Position numbers and translations under genes: made by a program
In this document: positions 1 to 11,257 of the stretch, piece after piece
Layout: each line of letters begins with the position of its first letter
Position numbering within the stretch: position 1 is the stretch's first letter
The notes under the pieces: model-generated
The model's database searches: none
Told to the model about the DNA's origin: nothing
The model's input: the letters and a program-made list of their open reading frames with translations, nothing else
Assembly (NCBI GenBank): GCA_963513935.1
Contig: OY740774.1
Coordinates: 91,599,093-91,663,092 of the forward strand
DNA: 64,000 nt
Origin: Aphrophora alni
Taxonomy: Eukaryota > Arthropoda > Insecta > Hemiptera > Aphrophoridae
Direction: 5' to 3'

Positions 1-2870
1 AGTAGACCAACCTTAAAAATAATTATCGTATTATATTCACAACAATCCTTACAAGGTTTATAAATGTATAATTAGTAAAAAGTAATTTGTCAGTAGAAGA
101 GCGAAACGTGAATATTTCCGCGTCATATAGAAATGACATGCAAAATATATAGATTTTATTGTCATATATTTAAAATACTTATGTAGGGATGTTTTAATGT
201 TAAAATATGTCAATGAACAGAAATAATATTCAATATTAACTACTGTATAGATTTTATTTAATGTGATAAATAACAGTTTCTTATTATTTACATTCGGGAA
301 TATAATTGAAATATTAAAATTAGTAATACAACATTTTGAATGGAAATCTGAAAGTAACAACGTATTTAAGTTTGAAACGTTTTTAAATCTTATCTCTTTC
401 TCTTATTTATATATTGTGTTACTGACCGTGCAGGCTAGAAATTAGCAAGTCATAGCAATCTATAGGTCTTAGTGTTTTAAAAGTTGTTAACGTAAATTAA
501 GTGTATAGCTCTTATTTCTCAATCTCCCTTCTCTTCAGTCAGTTAGTATTTTTAAGATTAGAATAAATTAATCTTCTCACAGAAAACTTTAGAGTAGATA
601 GGATTGACTGTCGTTTTTACATTCATTTTAATGATAAAAGTTATAACTGGATTAGTACAATCCTATTTCAGTTATAACTTCCAAAGTTCGTATGAATTCT
701 GTAATTACTGAACCAAATTAATGTAATCCTTTTTAAACTCCTTAAAAATTTACATCGCAGTAATAAAGTTTCTTCAACTATAATAAAGTTTTAAAGAAGG
801 TTTCTATTGTAGCTTAGTGTTATTGTTATTTTTGTTACAGGTTTTATTTTACGGTGGGGATATGTCACTTTCATTTTAAATCTATCATGCTTTTAATTTT
901 TAATTTCTAAATGAATGTCTTTTCAAATTTTTTTATTTTTCACGTCAAAAATCGATTAATAACTTGAAGGTTTAGAATACTTAAATCACTGACAAGAAAG
1001 TATACGGTGTACATAGACAGTGAAATGGGTATGCAAAGTATGATATTTATAAAATCCCTTGTCGTTATGACCAAATTAGTTTAATTAGTCAATAAAAGCA
1101 ATTGTAATGAAACAGTCAGTCATTGAAACAATATAAAACTTACTCGTAGATAAGTGACTATTAATCGGAGATAAGAAGTAATATAAATATGCATGAGACC
1201 TGTATTGTATACTAATAATATCACCGGAAAAATAGAATGTATTTAGAATATGGTATGTAACTTTCGATCTAGGTTTCTTATCAGTTTCCTCTACCCTCTA
1301 TTTACATTTAACTAATTATAAATGAAATTAAGGAATATATTATTACCATCACCTTTCTTGCTCCCATCACACCCTGACTCGCGTAAATAGTTCAGATAAT
1401 ACAATTCAAGTTGAGTTGTACCATTATACTGTAGAAGCGCTTAGATCGATTTTTTTCATTGGAAAATGCAGTTTACGGTCTCTGAGGATCCGTAATATTT
1501 TGGGCCTTTGTGAAACGTCAGATATTAAATCAAGATTTTTGTTTCCTTTCCTTTGTTTCCTTAGTATGTATTAGCTTGAGCGTGTACGTGAGTGATGTGT
1601 ATGTAGGGGTATGGTGGGATTTAGCCTATAAGACGTTCATTTATATGCATTCACACTACCTACAACTTAATCCCTTTATATATACAATACGTTTACTATG
1701 TCTCTGTTTTACATTTTCTCAAATCTTTGATATAGCGGAATTTGGTTTACGAGATTACTTCATATTATATTCATGGGTCAACTAACCTTGTACTCTCATA
1801 ATTCGTTGCGGTATAAAAATATCTGTATGTACTTTAGTTTATAGATAATGCATTGGGTACGATAAATGCTATAGTTTACCTTCTCTGTAACATGCCACAG
1901 AAATATTCAACTGCAAGTAATATAATAACTATATGGGTCACATCATGTCACTTACTTGACGGTTTTGCTTGTTATATGACGTACTACAAATATTCACTGA
2001 AGGTTTTGAACTACATTGTTAAAATGTGACATGAATAGGGATGAATATTGAGTAAGAAAGTTACCTAATTTCTATTTTTAAAAGTTTATTTAATTCATGT
2101 AGATTCGTGTCGATTTGCACTGTTTGCACTGGTGGTGTTAGTCACAAGCATGTGAGTCAATTTACAGATCTGATAAAATAAGGAGTAAAGAAATATAATA
2201 AATACAATTAATAATGAAGAGATAAAAAGCTAAAAAGGTTTTTGGTTATATAAGCACTGTTGTGAATATCTGAAAATCTTCAGGAATAATACACATGTAA
2301 ACAGACACACACAAACTCATAGACTACAGACTTTACATTTTTATATTTCTATGGATTTGTTTTTGTATTTTAGACAATATTGAATATTCTAATTCTAGCT
2401 TGTGTAATATCATTGAAGTGAGATGTGAATCTGCATTATGACTATTATATTAATTTTGCACATATAACAAACTTTTTTTTTGATCGTAATGACTTAAAAC
2501 AAATGCCTGTTTAAATGAAATTGAAACAATGGAATAATGCACAGTAGGCCTATCGCCAACAAGGACAGCACTGTCAAGTAAACACAACGCATGATTAATG
2601 TTACAAACAAATAAAAAAGAGGACGATAAAGCTTGTTTTGTTCATTATTAATGTGTTTGTTTGAACAAAGAATAAAACAATTGTACCTTCAGAAAACATT
2701 GTCAAAGACAAGATGACTAAACTTAAATTGATATCCGTCTCCTGAATAAACATTAAATGACATATTGTTTGTTAATTCTCGTTTCGCCTGTACTGCCAAA
2801 CACATGGTGTAATTAAAATGAAGTCAGCCTGAAAGTGACCATTCCGCCAATTGAAAAACAATTATCTAAC
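1..2870. other. AT-rich intergenic or intronic DNA, no gene seen
   Basis: No coding frame longer than about 100 codons. The longest frames have low-complexity, AT-driven amino-acid content (F, I, L, Y, N, K) and no recognisable domain. No structured RNA, microsatellite or repeat pair was recognised here. Confidence 0.6.
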
Positions 2871-2874
2871 TATA

Positions 2875-2932
2875 ATTACATCTGAAGATGGTGACAGTAT
2901 TGTTGGAAAAGGTTTGAGTTAACGAGTGTAAT
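2875..2932 (+). ncRNA. Possible degenerate hammerhead-like relic
   Basis: CTGAAGA (2882-2888) is followed by a weak hairpin (GACA, loop GTAT, TGTT) and GAAA (2906-2909). ATTACA (2875-2880) and TGTAAT (2927-2932) could pair as an outer stem. The junction lacks the palindromic stem III seen in the better copies and the spacing is irregular. It may be a decayed PLE end or chance. Confidence 0.2.
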
Positions 2933-2939
2933 ATTGTGA

Positions 2940-5406
2940 AAAGTTTTTATTTTATTTTATTTGGACAACACCATACAAACTAAATAAATAAATTATCCAA
3001 ATTTTTCTTCAATTCTAATAAATATAATATCTATATAACATAAAGGATGTAATATTATGTTCATACCCCCAGTATTGTGTATTTCAATACTTTTGAAATA
3101 ACGTCTATAAAGTTTAATTTTACAATACGTTACATAAAAAAATATTATTCCTACAGTAGAATTCTGAGCTTAGTAAATTCAAAACTCTGTTAAATAGGAT
3201 TATATATACAATATATTAGTACTTATATGCATTTTAATATAATTATTTATTTGTAGGTGATTTTATATTATAAAATGTGACGTACTTATGTTTAAATTTA
3301 TTTTTGTTTCTTTGCTTAAGCTTCGTCAGTGCAATTAATCTTTAAAAATTCCAATTTAACGTTAATTTTACTCCGACAACTAGAAGAATTGTGATAAAAC
3401 GACAATGTAACGAGATGGACAAAACAGTAAGTTTTGTTATGTAAATGAAGGAAATTCAGAATCTCAATCCTGGGGAATTTTCCTTTACAACAAACCTCTC
3501 TTTTGTTCATAGTGACTACAAGTAACCAGATGGGAAAGACATAAAGAGAAAATTACATAATAAAAACATTTCATAATATTCATAAGCCTCTACGAATATT
3601 TCAATCTCGAAATTCTTTAACCAGTAAATTATAAAGTTCACTCTGACGTGCTTTAATTTCAGATTTTAACGATTAATGTTTCTTTAAAATAAAACCATTT
3701 AAATATAAAACAAAAGCGATACATACATCAAAAATAACGATAGGGATTTGCGTTCTTAAAAAAGATTTTTTGTATTGATTTTATATTATATTGGAATTGG
3801 AAACCTCCTAATTAGGAAAATACAGAGTGTCCCTTGGGATATTATTGTAGTCGCTTAGATGTACATTATATTTAAAGTAACAAGACCAGGTTTATTCTAT
3901 AACACGAAATAGTTGGATAATATTTTCACATGATAAGTAGATCACATGATTTATTTTCAAACACGGAAAAAATTATTTCGTTATTATACATATATTATAA
4001 TTGTAATGCTTCAATAATTGCTGGAGTGAAGTTTCCAACGTAATGCAGTCCAACATTTTCAGTATTGGCTCTTCAATCATCCATGATTTATAATGAATAT
4101 CTTCAATTGTTAGTAAAAAAATTATACTAGAATAAAGACATTTTACAATAATGTTGAAATTTTTTTACCGAAAATTGTGGAAGTAATTCTACAAGTTATG
4201 CAGTGCATGCAATGCTCAGCATCTCGCTATTGACGTTTTCAAATTGCTAGATTACTTGTAATTGACTTCAGTACGTAAATACCTTTTTTTGATTTCTTAA
4301 AAGACCCATTGACATTTTGCATAAAGTTTAGTGTATTTGAATATAAAGTGGTTTTTAGAGGCAATAACGACCAATAGGTTACAAATATGCGTTGAAAGTC
4401 GTAACGCCTATAAACAATAATACAAAAATCGCAAACAGATTTTTTGTAATACATTATTTTTTGAATTCCTATTTTGGTTTGCATATAAGTGTGTTTAAAT
4501 ATCTCGGTTTTGATACAGCGTAATATACTTACAAACCTTTCTCAACGTTTATTTCTCAGGTTAGGACAGTGTTATCTACTTAACATTCTGAAATGAAAAT
4601 CCAATCCTTGCTTCACCCCGTCCGAACCTATTTGCTTCTGAAATTCATAAAATATCAAATGTTTTAATAAAACTAATATTTCTTAAATCAATATAAAATA
4701 AATTTTTCACACATTATCGGTGTTGGCGTATTAAGTTAAAGAAGAAAAGTCACTACTACAATATTACTGTTAGAATATAGATGATGTTGATAAATTATTG
4801 TTAATTGAACTATGATATGTAATCAATGTGCAAATAAATCTTGGCAATTATGATATGGTTAAATCGCCTCTAGATATATTATAATTGCCATTAGATAAAT
4901 GTACTAATCCAGAATTCATGTCTACAGAATAATTATGTTCTCTATTTACAGTTATAATTGTGATTTCTGCATATGAGTTATCAATGTTTGCCTACTTCCT
5001 ATTTAACGTTAATGTTTAAAAAATCTGAAGAACGTTATTCTAATATTTGTCAATACAGAAGACTATAAAAATCATTTTTATAAATGCAATTATTTGTTTT
5101 GAAAAGTTTTTGTTGGTGTTTTATGGAGTTGATATACCTACATATTATTAAAATAGTAAAAAAGTAAATTAACAACGATTTAAACCTAGAACTAAGAATA
5201 TCATAATGTTACAATTTAAAACTTTACACAATTCAAAGATATTACATTTTTGTGTGTATTACCATGAGCAAATATATTTAACTGAATTGAATTTCATTTA
5301 TTACAAATTAAATCACTAAGAGAACATTTTGTAATACTAATAACTAAATAACTGTGAAAATACGTAGCCTACATGAAAAAAATAATAAATTTTTTTTAAA
5401 AATAAA
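2940..5406. other. AT-rich DNA, no gene seen
   Basis: Only short frames rich in F, I, K, N and Y are present. Nothing resembles a domain or RNA gene. The left target-site copy of the next fold-back insertion (ATCGTAATG) begins at 5407. Confidence 0.6.
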
Positions 5407-5523
5407 ATCGTAATGGTTAAACTATTTATACTAAACACCGTAGGTACTTGGTGGAATTCCATTTTAAAAAAATAAATCACCAATTTTCTAGTGTAAACCA
5501 AAATATTTTAATTGAAACTTGCT

Positions 5524-5555
5524 GACCATGGTTTCGCTAGTTAAAGCATTGTCAA
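5524..5555 (-). ncRNA. Degenerate hammerhead-like motif, left arm
   Basis: Mirror copy of the right-arm motif. On the minus strand it reads TTGACAA, T, stem II GCT/AGC, GAAA, then ACCATGGT followed by C at the cleavage position. Two bases differ from CTGANGA, so activity is unlikely. Confidence 0.35.
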
Positions 5556-5698
5556 GGACTTATACAAGAATGAAACAAAAACGTTCCACTCCCCTCTTCT
5601 ATATTTCTCATCTAGGTATAAGGGAAATACCTAACTATTGTCATACTGTGTTGTTATATTGTGTACTGAACCTTTTTGTTTCATTCTTGTATAAGTCC

Positions 5699-5730
5699 TT
5701 GACAATGCTTTAACTAGCGAAACCATGGTA
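5699..5730 (+). ncRNA. Degenerate hammerhead-like motif, right arm
   Basis: TTGACAA (5699-5705) stands where CTGACGA occurs in the intact copy at 11223. It is followed by T, a stem II GCT/AGC, GAAA (5719-5722) and the 8-nt palindrome ACCATGGT (5722-5729), with A at the cleavage position. The core changes predict an inactive relic. Confidence 0.35.
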
Positions 5731-6147
5731 GGCAAGTTTCAATTAAAATATTGTGGTTTATACTAAAAAATTGTTGTTTTATCGTAATGTTTGTTAATTT
5801 AATTCTGGTGTATTTTAGTTCAAACTTAAAGTCTGTTGTAAATAATAACTAAGGATAGTAACGGGGAAAAAATCTCTCAGTTTCTTTAACTAAAAAGAAA
5901 ATTTGCTTGTCATAAATTTAATCACGCGTTTTAATTTAGATGTTGAACAACAATAACACAATGAAAAAATAAAAAAATTCTAGATCAATTAATGCATTTT
6001 TCGTGTGTCTTTTTTGAACAGGGATTTTAATATCTTTAAAAGAATTGTTAATTAAATTAAGGAGTATCACCACCTCTGGCTGTATTAAACAACGCATCCA
6101 TTTTCTTGAGAAATGTAGTAATCAAAGAATTTATTATCTATATTGTG

Positions 6148-6188
6148 TAGAAACGCCAAACCCTTCTTTTAAGCGTTTGGCGTTTCTA
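6148..6188. repeat. Perfect 14-bp hairpin
   Basis: TAGAAACGCCAAAC (6148-6161) is the exact reverse complement of 6175-6188, with a 13-nt spacer. It is not followed by a clear U-tract terminator. It may be the core of a small fold-back insertion; AGAAAT occurs on both sides, but no convincing duplication was found. Confidence 0.5.
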
Positions 6189-6544
6189 GAAATCACTACG
6201 AGAAATTGTATTTTATTCTCACAATTATTGTCCAGCACGTGATATGTTGAGTAAAATACCTAATTAAAGCAAAGAAAATACAAGTCAATAAATATAGCTT
6301 TGATAATTTATTTGAAACAAATTCTATATTAGAAGTAAGTTATTGTAATTTGAAAACAATGCTTTATTTCTGTAACGTAACGACGTTCAGAAATGTTTGT
6401 TTAGAGTAATAAGTATGGAAGACTGTAATAACGAAGAAGAAATAATCCGGGTTTAATCCTTTAAATTGTACGCAGATAAACACTTTCCTTAGAACCCTCG
6501 GATATAATGGTGCCTAACCTTATCTACTGAACAAATTATCTTTA

Positions 6545-6640
6545 AAGCCCTTCACTAAATATGTAACTGGGATATTCCCTGAGGTATTATTAGGACCCCT
6601 GACCTAATTCCCTGTGGTATTAATTAGCGTTACGCATTAC
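6545..6640. repeat. Dispersed repeat, copy 1 (pairs with 16323-16420)
   Basis: Both copies share TTCCCTGAG followed by closely similar sequence of the type ATTAGGACCCCTGACCTAAT and TGTGGTATTAATTAG, in the same orientation, with a weaker match upstream (TCTT..AAGCCCTTCACT). They are diverged. The class is unknown. Confidence 0.4.
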
Positions 6641-8923
6641 GTTGCTTAAATCTCTACTGGCTAATTGTGCTATTCAATAATATCAGATGCTCAACATATA
6701 TTTAAAAAACTCTTTGTTAGTTTATATTATTATCAATTTTTTTAAAAGAATGGAGTTTGTTCCATAGATCAATTAAATAGTTATTCTCCTACGTTATTGT
6801 ACATAAACAATATATAAAAGACAATTGAAGTTACTTATATGAGTCACTAATGATTTAAAAATAATCAAACATACTACAAAGTAGCTGAATCCTGGTTCGA
6901 AGGATGAATGGAAATTTTCTTTTTGGAAATGTTTTCCCCTTTTAACAAACGTAATGTTTTCTCATATCTATTGTTTATCAATATTTATATTTTCTTTATG
7001 ATTATTTTATTGAGTTTGACATGTCTTACGTGTTAAGTATTTACATAAAAAGGTATACCTACATTAAATTATAAATGTAAATATTTCCCGTTAACAATAA
7101 ATTTATATATAGTTAAAATAAGTAACTGCATTCTACATAAGGATGTTATTGGCGAATCGTGATGCTGTGTTACTTGGTTGACAAGATTTAAATCTTTACT
7201 AAATTTACTAAAAGATTGATTTATTATTATGTTTTAATTAAAACACTCTCTTGAATATATTGATGTGTTCGCAGCCTAAATCATCTCGTCTTTATCAGAT
7301 TTAAATAAGCTATGAGATAAGTCCACATTCTTCACCACCGAGTAACAATACACAAATTCAGTTTAATTTGAAATCATAAATTCCATCTCGGTTAAAATAA
7401 TTGTTCCTAAGAAGCAAAAATATTCCAACTTGGAAATCTGTGGCTCGCGTTAAGACCGAATTAATTTTTAATCGGCACCACATCCGTATCCTGAATGTAT
7501 TTACTACATCACTTTTCTTTGTGTGTGTTTTATATTTATTACACTTACTGTATCATACAGCCCTTATAATGAACAGGAGCCAGTTATGCCACTTCGGTTA
7601 ACTTCTGAAGATATCGGGAAGAGTAGGAATAAAGATGATTAAACCGAATAAATATTGTCCAGATTGTCTCCATATAATAGATAAAAAATAAAAACCCTGA
7701 AAGAAAGTAGGAGGAATAAAACTTACACAAAAACTGAAAGTACCTTCTAACCGATAGTGATAGAGGGTTTGGGAGAAAGAACTGGGTAGGTTTACCTCTG
7801 AAAGGATGTAAGTGTTTGTGATTGTTTTTGCTCATACGGTCATAAGGGCAACGCTCTTGGGGATGAATTTACTTGTTAGCCGTGAAATAAAACGATTACA
7901 TGTATTAAATTTTCTTGTAAAATTGGAATTTTGGATAGTTATCGCTATTCAACATACCAGTTGATTTAAAATTATGTCGTTGTTACATATATTATAATAA
8001 ACTATGTATTTGATTTCTTCTAATTTTAATACTAATGGAGGAAGTTTTGTTATATACAACAGTCTTACATGTTTCAGTGAACTGAGTTTCTTTCCCTTCC
8101 CATGGAGTATTTAAAAAAGGTTTATTTGTTGCAGCTATGTTATGTTTGTTGTAAACTGCTCTACCCCTATATAATTTACAGTTGCTGCAAAAACCGTCAC
8201 TCTTTTAAGTTATAACGTTGTAAAACATTAATACTATAACAGTACGTATTTATCACAAGCTTGAGTGATTTTGTGTTTTGTTTTGGAAGCATAAAGACTG
8301 TGTAATAATTCGAAATTTATTCCCCTTAGAAGAACTATAATATATTCTATGATACATAAGTGACTTACAAAATGAACAAAGTTTAATAAAGTTTATTTTA
8401 ATGATCCGAAAAGTAATTACCTGAAAGAATAATAAAATAAATAATTAATGCCAACTCTTTGTGTAAATATATATTTATTTAATTTTAAGAAAAAACTAAA
8501 TTATACAGGAATATAAATTATTGAATATATACTATACACTTATGTTTATAATAAATATTTCGTTAATATAAACAACACACACGCCATGAGTGTAGTAAGA
8601 GAGAGATATACTTTTCATTTATTTGCAAAGTACATATAACTGATATTTTGTAAAGAATAGATTTCTATAGTTAAAGCCATTATTCCATTGTTGGAAATAC
8701 CCATTGATCTAGACGTACGTAACGAGTTTCACACAAATAAAGACATCCACATAATTGGAAGATTGATGTTAGTCATTGATTATCAAATAAACAAAACAAA
8801 AACAATAAAATAATGTATTATCTAATGGGTTAGATTTGTATTAAATGTTGAGCTTGACTTATGAGAAAAACTATACAGAATAACAAACACACAGAACACA
8901 ATTCTAGCATAAAATACGTGTAA

Positions 8924-8968
8924 GTATCAGACGCGTTTCAACGACAAGGTCGTCCTCTTCAGTGATAC
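8924..8968 (-). ncRNA. Small hammerhead ribozyme motif (minus-strand copy)
   Basis: On the minus strand: stem I GTATCA/TGATAC (6 bp, perfect), CTGAAGA, one extra G, stem II GACGAC-CTT-GTCGTT, GAAA, palindrome ACGCGT, C at the cleavage position. All conserved hammerhead core positions are present. Stem III is too short to form within one molecule, but ACGCGT is self-complementary, so two transcripts could pair. Small dimer-acting hammerheads are known from Penelope-like elements (recalled, not looked up). Confidence 0.55.
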
Positions 8969-9027
8969 ACGAGCTACACCAATCAAACTATAACTATTAT
9001 AGTTAATAACTGATTAGTGTAGCTCGT

Positions 9028-9072
9028 GTATCACTGAAGAGGACGACCTTGTCGTTGAAACGCGTCTGATAC
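9028..9072 (+). ncRNA. Small hammerhead ribozyme motif (plus-strand copy)
   Basis: GTATCA (9028-9033), CTGAAGA (9034-9040), extra G (9041), stem II GACGAC-CTT-GTCGTT (9042-9056), GAAA (9057-9060), palindrome ACGCGT (9060-9065), C (9066) as the predicted cleavage base, and TGATAC (9067-9072) closing stem I. It is the best-preserved motif in the window and the mirror of 8924-8968. The single extra base before stem II departs from the canonical hammerhead but recurs in the other copies, mostly as T. Confidence 0.6.
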
Positions 9073-9135
9073 TTAGGCGTATTTTATGCTAGAATTGTGT
9101 TCTGTGTGTTTGTTATACTGGGTTAGGTTTGAATT

Positions 9136-10230
9136 ATGAATATGTAGATTTCAATTTAACAATATATACCAAGTTTATGTATTTTGTGTTTTAACTAAAA
9201 CAATAAATTGCTTGAATAAAGTATAATTATATAGCCGGGAAATATCCTGCTTTATATGTTCTTGCTCAAAGGGTCGAGTAATATTACTTAGGAATGTAAT
9301 TACAAAACAATTCCCTACTTACGGGCAGTTTCATTACAACAGGACGCATTGTAGGTAGTTGTATATAATAGTAGTGACTGTATACATCTACGCTTCCAAC
9401 GAGATTTCAGATTATATCACGGTTTTTTAAATATAATTTCAAGAATGTTGAAGCGATTAAAAGTTAAATTATCTTGGAATATATTTCACATGAGATATAT
9501 AAAACTCCAACATGACTTACATGTGATGTACCTTTAAGTTATCTATGTCTTCTTCTGCGTACCTAACCCATTAATTGATCGAAATGACGTTATTACAACC
9601 AAATGTGGAACATATATATTTATCATTTGTCGTTAACAAATTATTATATTTATAGATGAACTCCGAGCACTGTGGCGAATTTTACAATTGTAAGCACTAT
9701 GATCGCTATCACAAGTTAGGTACAATAAAAAGCAAAAATAAAATTATGATAAAAATTATATAATCTGAATATTAGTTTAGGGAAGGTAACTTGGTTACCT
9801 AACGGTCCATCAGGGAAATGTAATAACATAAGCTAATAAATGTTTGTTTGTGTTTTGTTATTGTACCTAACTTGTTGACTTAGTGTTTACAATTATAAGT
9901 ATTTATGAGTAACCTACATTGTTGTACAAATCTGATATTATCCTTATTTTCACAATATTAACAAGTTGTAGATCCGTAGTATTCTTATTTATGACGATAT
10001 AGTTTTTATATCAACAGTGCTAAGTTATTATGTTAGTAGATATGCAGATATGGTTAGGTAATTTTTTTTAAATTAACCCCTTCTTCTTATCCTATTAAAA
10101 TTCTTATCCAATAAAAATAAAAAAAACTATAAGTAAAATATATATTCACTACTATACAATAATGTTAAACGGTTTTTAATCCTAATACAATAAAATTAAT
10201 TATTTTTTTTTTTAGTTATAAGTTAAGTAA

Positions 10231-10288
<58 letters not shown>

Positions 10289-10608
10289 CATTCTTCCCAC
10301 AGCCTACAGTAAATTTATATTTTACAACTGCAGTAATAAGATCCATCTTTGCTTATAAAGTAACATGCTTGTTATTCTGCGTTGATTAAATTGAACTGTG
10401 TAACAACTTAATTTGAATTTCCTCAAAGCGCTTAACATTCCTCCTAATGTTACAGAAAACCTAAGCTTGTTAAAACTTTGTAAATTAAAGTTCAAATAAC
10501 AAACTAAAGTTGCGTTGAACAAGGCTGAGGTATATTAGATTCTCTCTCTTTATCCTTCATTTTAGCCATACATATAGATTTCTGAAACCCCAAGAGCTCT
10601 TACCTTTA
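9136..10608. other. AT-rich DNA with AT microsatellite, no gene seen
   Basis: No coding frame of interest. It holds an AT dinucleotide tract (10233-10287) and, at its end, AT-rich sequence leading to the left target-site copy of the PLE insertion at 10609-10621. Confidence 0.6.
10233..10287. repeat. (AT)n microsatellite
   Basis: About 27 uninterrupted AT units. Confidence 0.95.
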
Positions 10609-10674
10609 GATCTTTAATTGTAACGCAAAACAAAAATGATAAGGCACTTATAATTTCACAAACAACAACAGTTT

Positions 10675-10714
10675 ATTGTTACAGCTGTTTCGCCTTTAGG
10701 CATCGTCGTACAAC
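10675..10714 (-). ncRNA. Mutated hammerhead motif, left arm of PLE
   Basis: Mirror of 11218-11257. The core reads ACGACGA instead of CTGACGA, so two catalytic positions are lost. Stem II (GCC-TAAA-GGC), GAAA and the ACAGCTGT palindrome are kept. It is predicted to be inactive. Confidence 0.5.
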
Positions 10715-10853
10715 TAAGAACTAAAAACTAAAACACAGGTCAACTTAACACTAACATCTAGGAATGAAGGCGGGGATGAAAGCAGAGGTAGGGCAATGAC
10801 CTGGCATTACCTGAAAGGGACAAGGTTAACAGAAGATTTTCAAGCAATAGGTT

Positions 10854-11129
10854 TTACAAAGGGGATGGGTTATTTACTTGTTCATTCAGGTTAGAAGCAT
10901 GGCATTTCAAAACAGATCTGTTAATTTCTAAAATTTCCAAACTATTTAATTTCCTACTTTTCTGTTCTATGTGTAAAACTTCAACATTGTCAAATGTATG
11001 GCCTGAATCTAGTAAATGATTAGCAAAATTGTAATCTGTTTTACCATGCTTCCAACAATATATATGTTCCTTTAATCTAGTTTTGATAGATCTCCCAGTT
11101 TGACCAATATATTCACAATCACCAATACC
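10854..11129 (-). pseudogene. PLE GIY-YIG endonuclease domain, 5'-truncated
   Basis: This is the C-terminal GIY-YIG endonuclease of a Penelope-like element, which in full-length elements follows a reverse transcriptase and nicks target DNA for target-primed reverse transcription. The frame is open for about 91 codons and ends at a TAA at 10854-10856. The motif YIGQTGRSIKTRLKEH holds the YIG signature, the conserved arginine region and the EH pair. Downstream come NFANHLLDSGHTFD and LNSLEILEINRS, the expected histidine and glutamate regions. There is no start codon or reverse transcriptase: the frame begins at the junction with the inverted arm near 11128, so the copy was truncated on insertion. 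No internal stop or frameshift is visible, which suggests a fairly young insertion. The family call is firm; the domain cannot act alone. Confidence 0.85.
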
Positions 11130-11217
11130 AGGTCAATGCCCTACCTCTGCTTTCATCCCCACTTTCATTCCTAGATGTTAGTGTTAAGTTAACCTGTATT
11201 TTAGCTATTAGTTCTTA

Positions 11218-11257
11218 GTTGTCTGACGATGCCTAACGGCGAAACAGCTGTAACAAT
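11218..11257 (+). ncRNA. Small hammerhead ribozyme motif, right arm of PLE
   Basis: About 40 nt. Stem I GTTGT/ACAAT (one G-T pair), CTGACGA (11223-11229), extra T, stem II GCC-TAAC-GGC (11231-11240), GAAA (11241-11244), palindrome ACAGCTGT (11244-11251), A at the cleavage position (11252). All core bases fit. The 8-nt palindrome would allow stem III to form between two molecules but not within one. It lies antisense to the ORF because the right arm is inverted. Confidence 0.6.

Larger units (their letters stand above)
5416..5780. mobile_element. Fold-back insertion, probable non-autonomous PLE derivative
   Basis: A 365-bp insertion. The arms 5474-5581 and 5673-5780 are near-perfect inverted repeats of 108 bp that stay in register without indels, around a 91-nt loop. 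The direct repeat ATCGTAATG at 5407-5415 and 5781-5789 brackets it as a candidate 9-bp target-site duplication. The left non-arm segment (5416-5473) carries GGTACTTGGTGGAATTCCAT, which recurs in the elements near 11.3 kb (inverted) and 49.1 kb. Each arm has a decayed hammerhead-like core with the palindrome ACCATGGT. The 64-codon frame starting near 5519 reads through the hairpin and is an artefact. Assignment to PLEs is inferred from shared architecture with the 10.6-kb copy, because no coding sequence remains. Confidence 0.6.
5790..8842. other. AT-rich DNA with one hairpin and one dispersed repeat
   Basis: No gene seen. Frames of 66 and 83 codons at 7.4-7.8 kb lie on opposite strands and have no recognisable domain. 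A hairpin and a dispersed repeat copy are listed separately. TGGGTTAGATTTGTATT at 8826-8842 may be the left target-site copy of the palindromic insertion that follows. Confidence 0.5.
8843..9118. mobile_element. Near-perfect 235-bp palindrome, PLE-end fold-back
   Basis: Positions 8881-9115 form a palindrome centred on base 8998. The two halves stay in register without indels, and the only notable mismatches are near 8986-8990/9006-9010 and 8980/9016. Each half carries a hammerhead motif directed outward. The half-sequence matches the PLE end at 62858-62910 (the GATACAYGAGCTACA stretch and the hammerhead). TGGGTTAG(A/G)TTTG(T/A)ATT at 8826-8842 and 9119-9135 is a candidate target-site duplication (15 of 17 bases), which leaves a 38-bp extension on the left. 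No coding sequence is present. This looks like a head-to-head pair of PLE ends, usually expected to flank an ORF. Confidence 0.6.

Noticed and set aside
5519..5713. 64-codon plus-strand frame
   Set aside because: It runs through both arms of an inverted repeat; its content is explained by the fold-back element.
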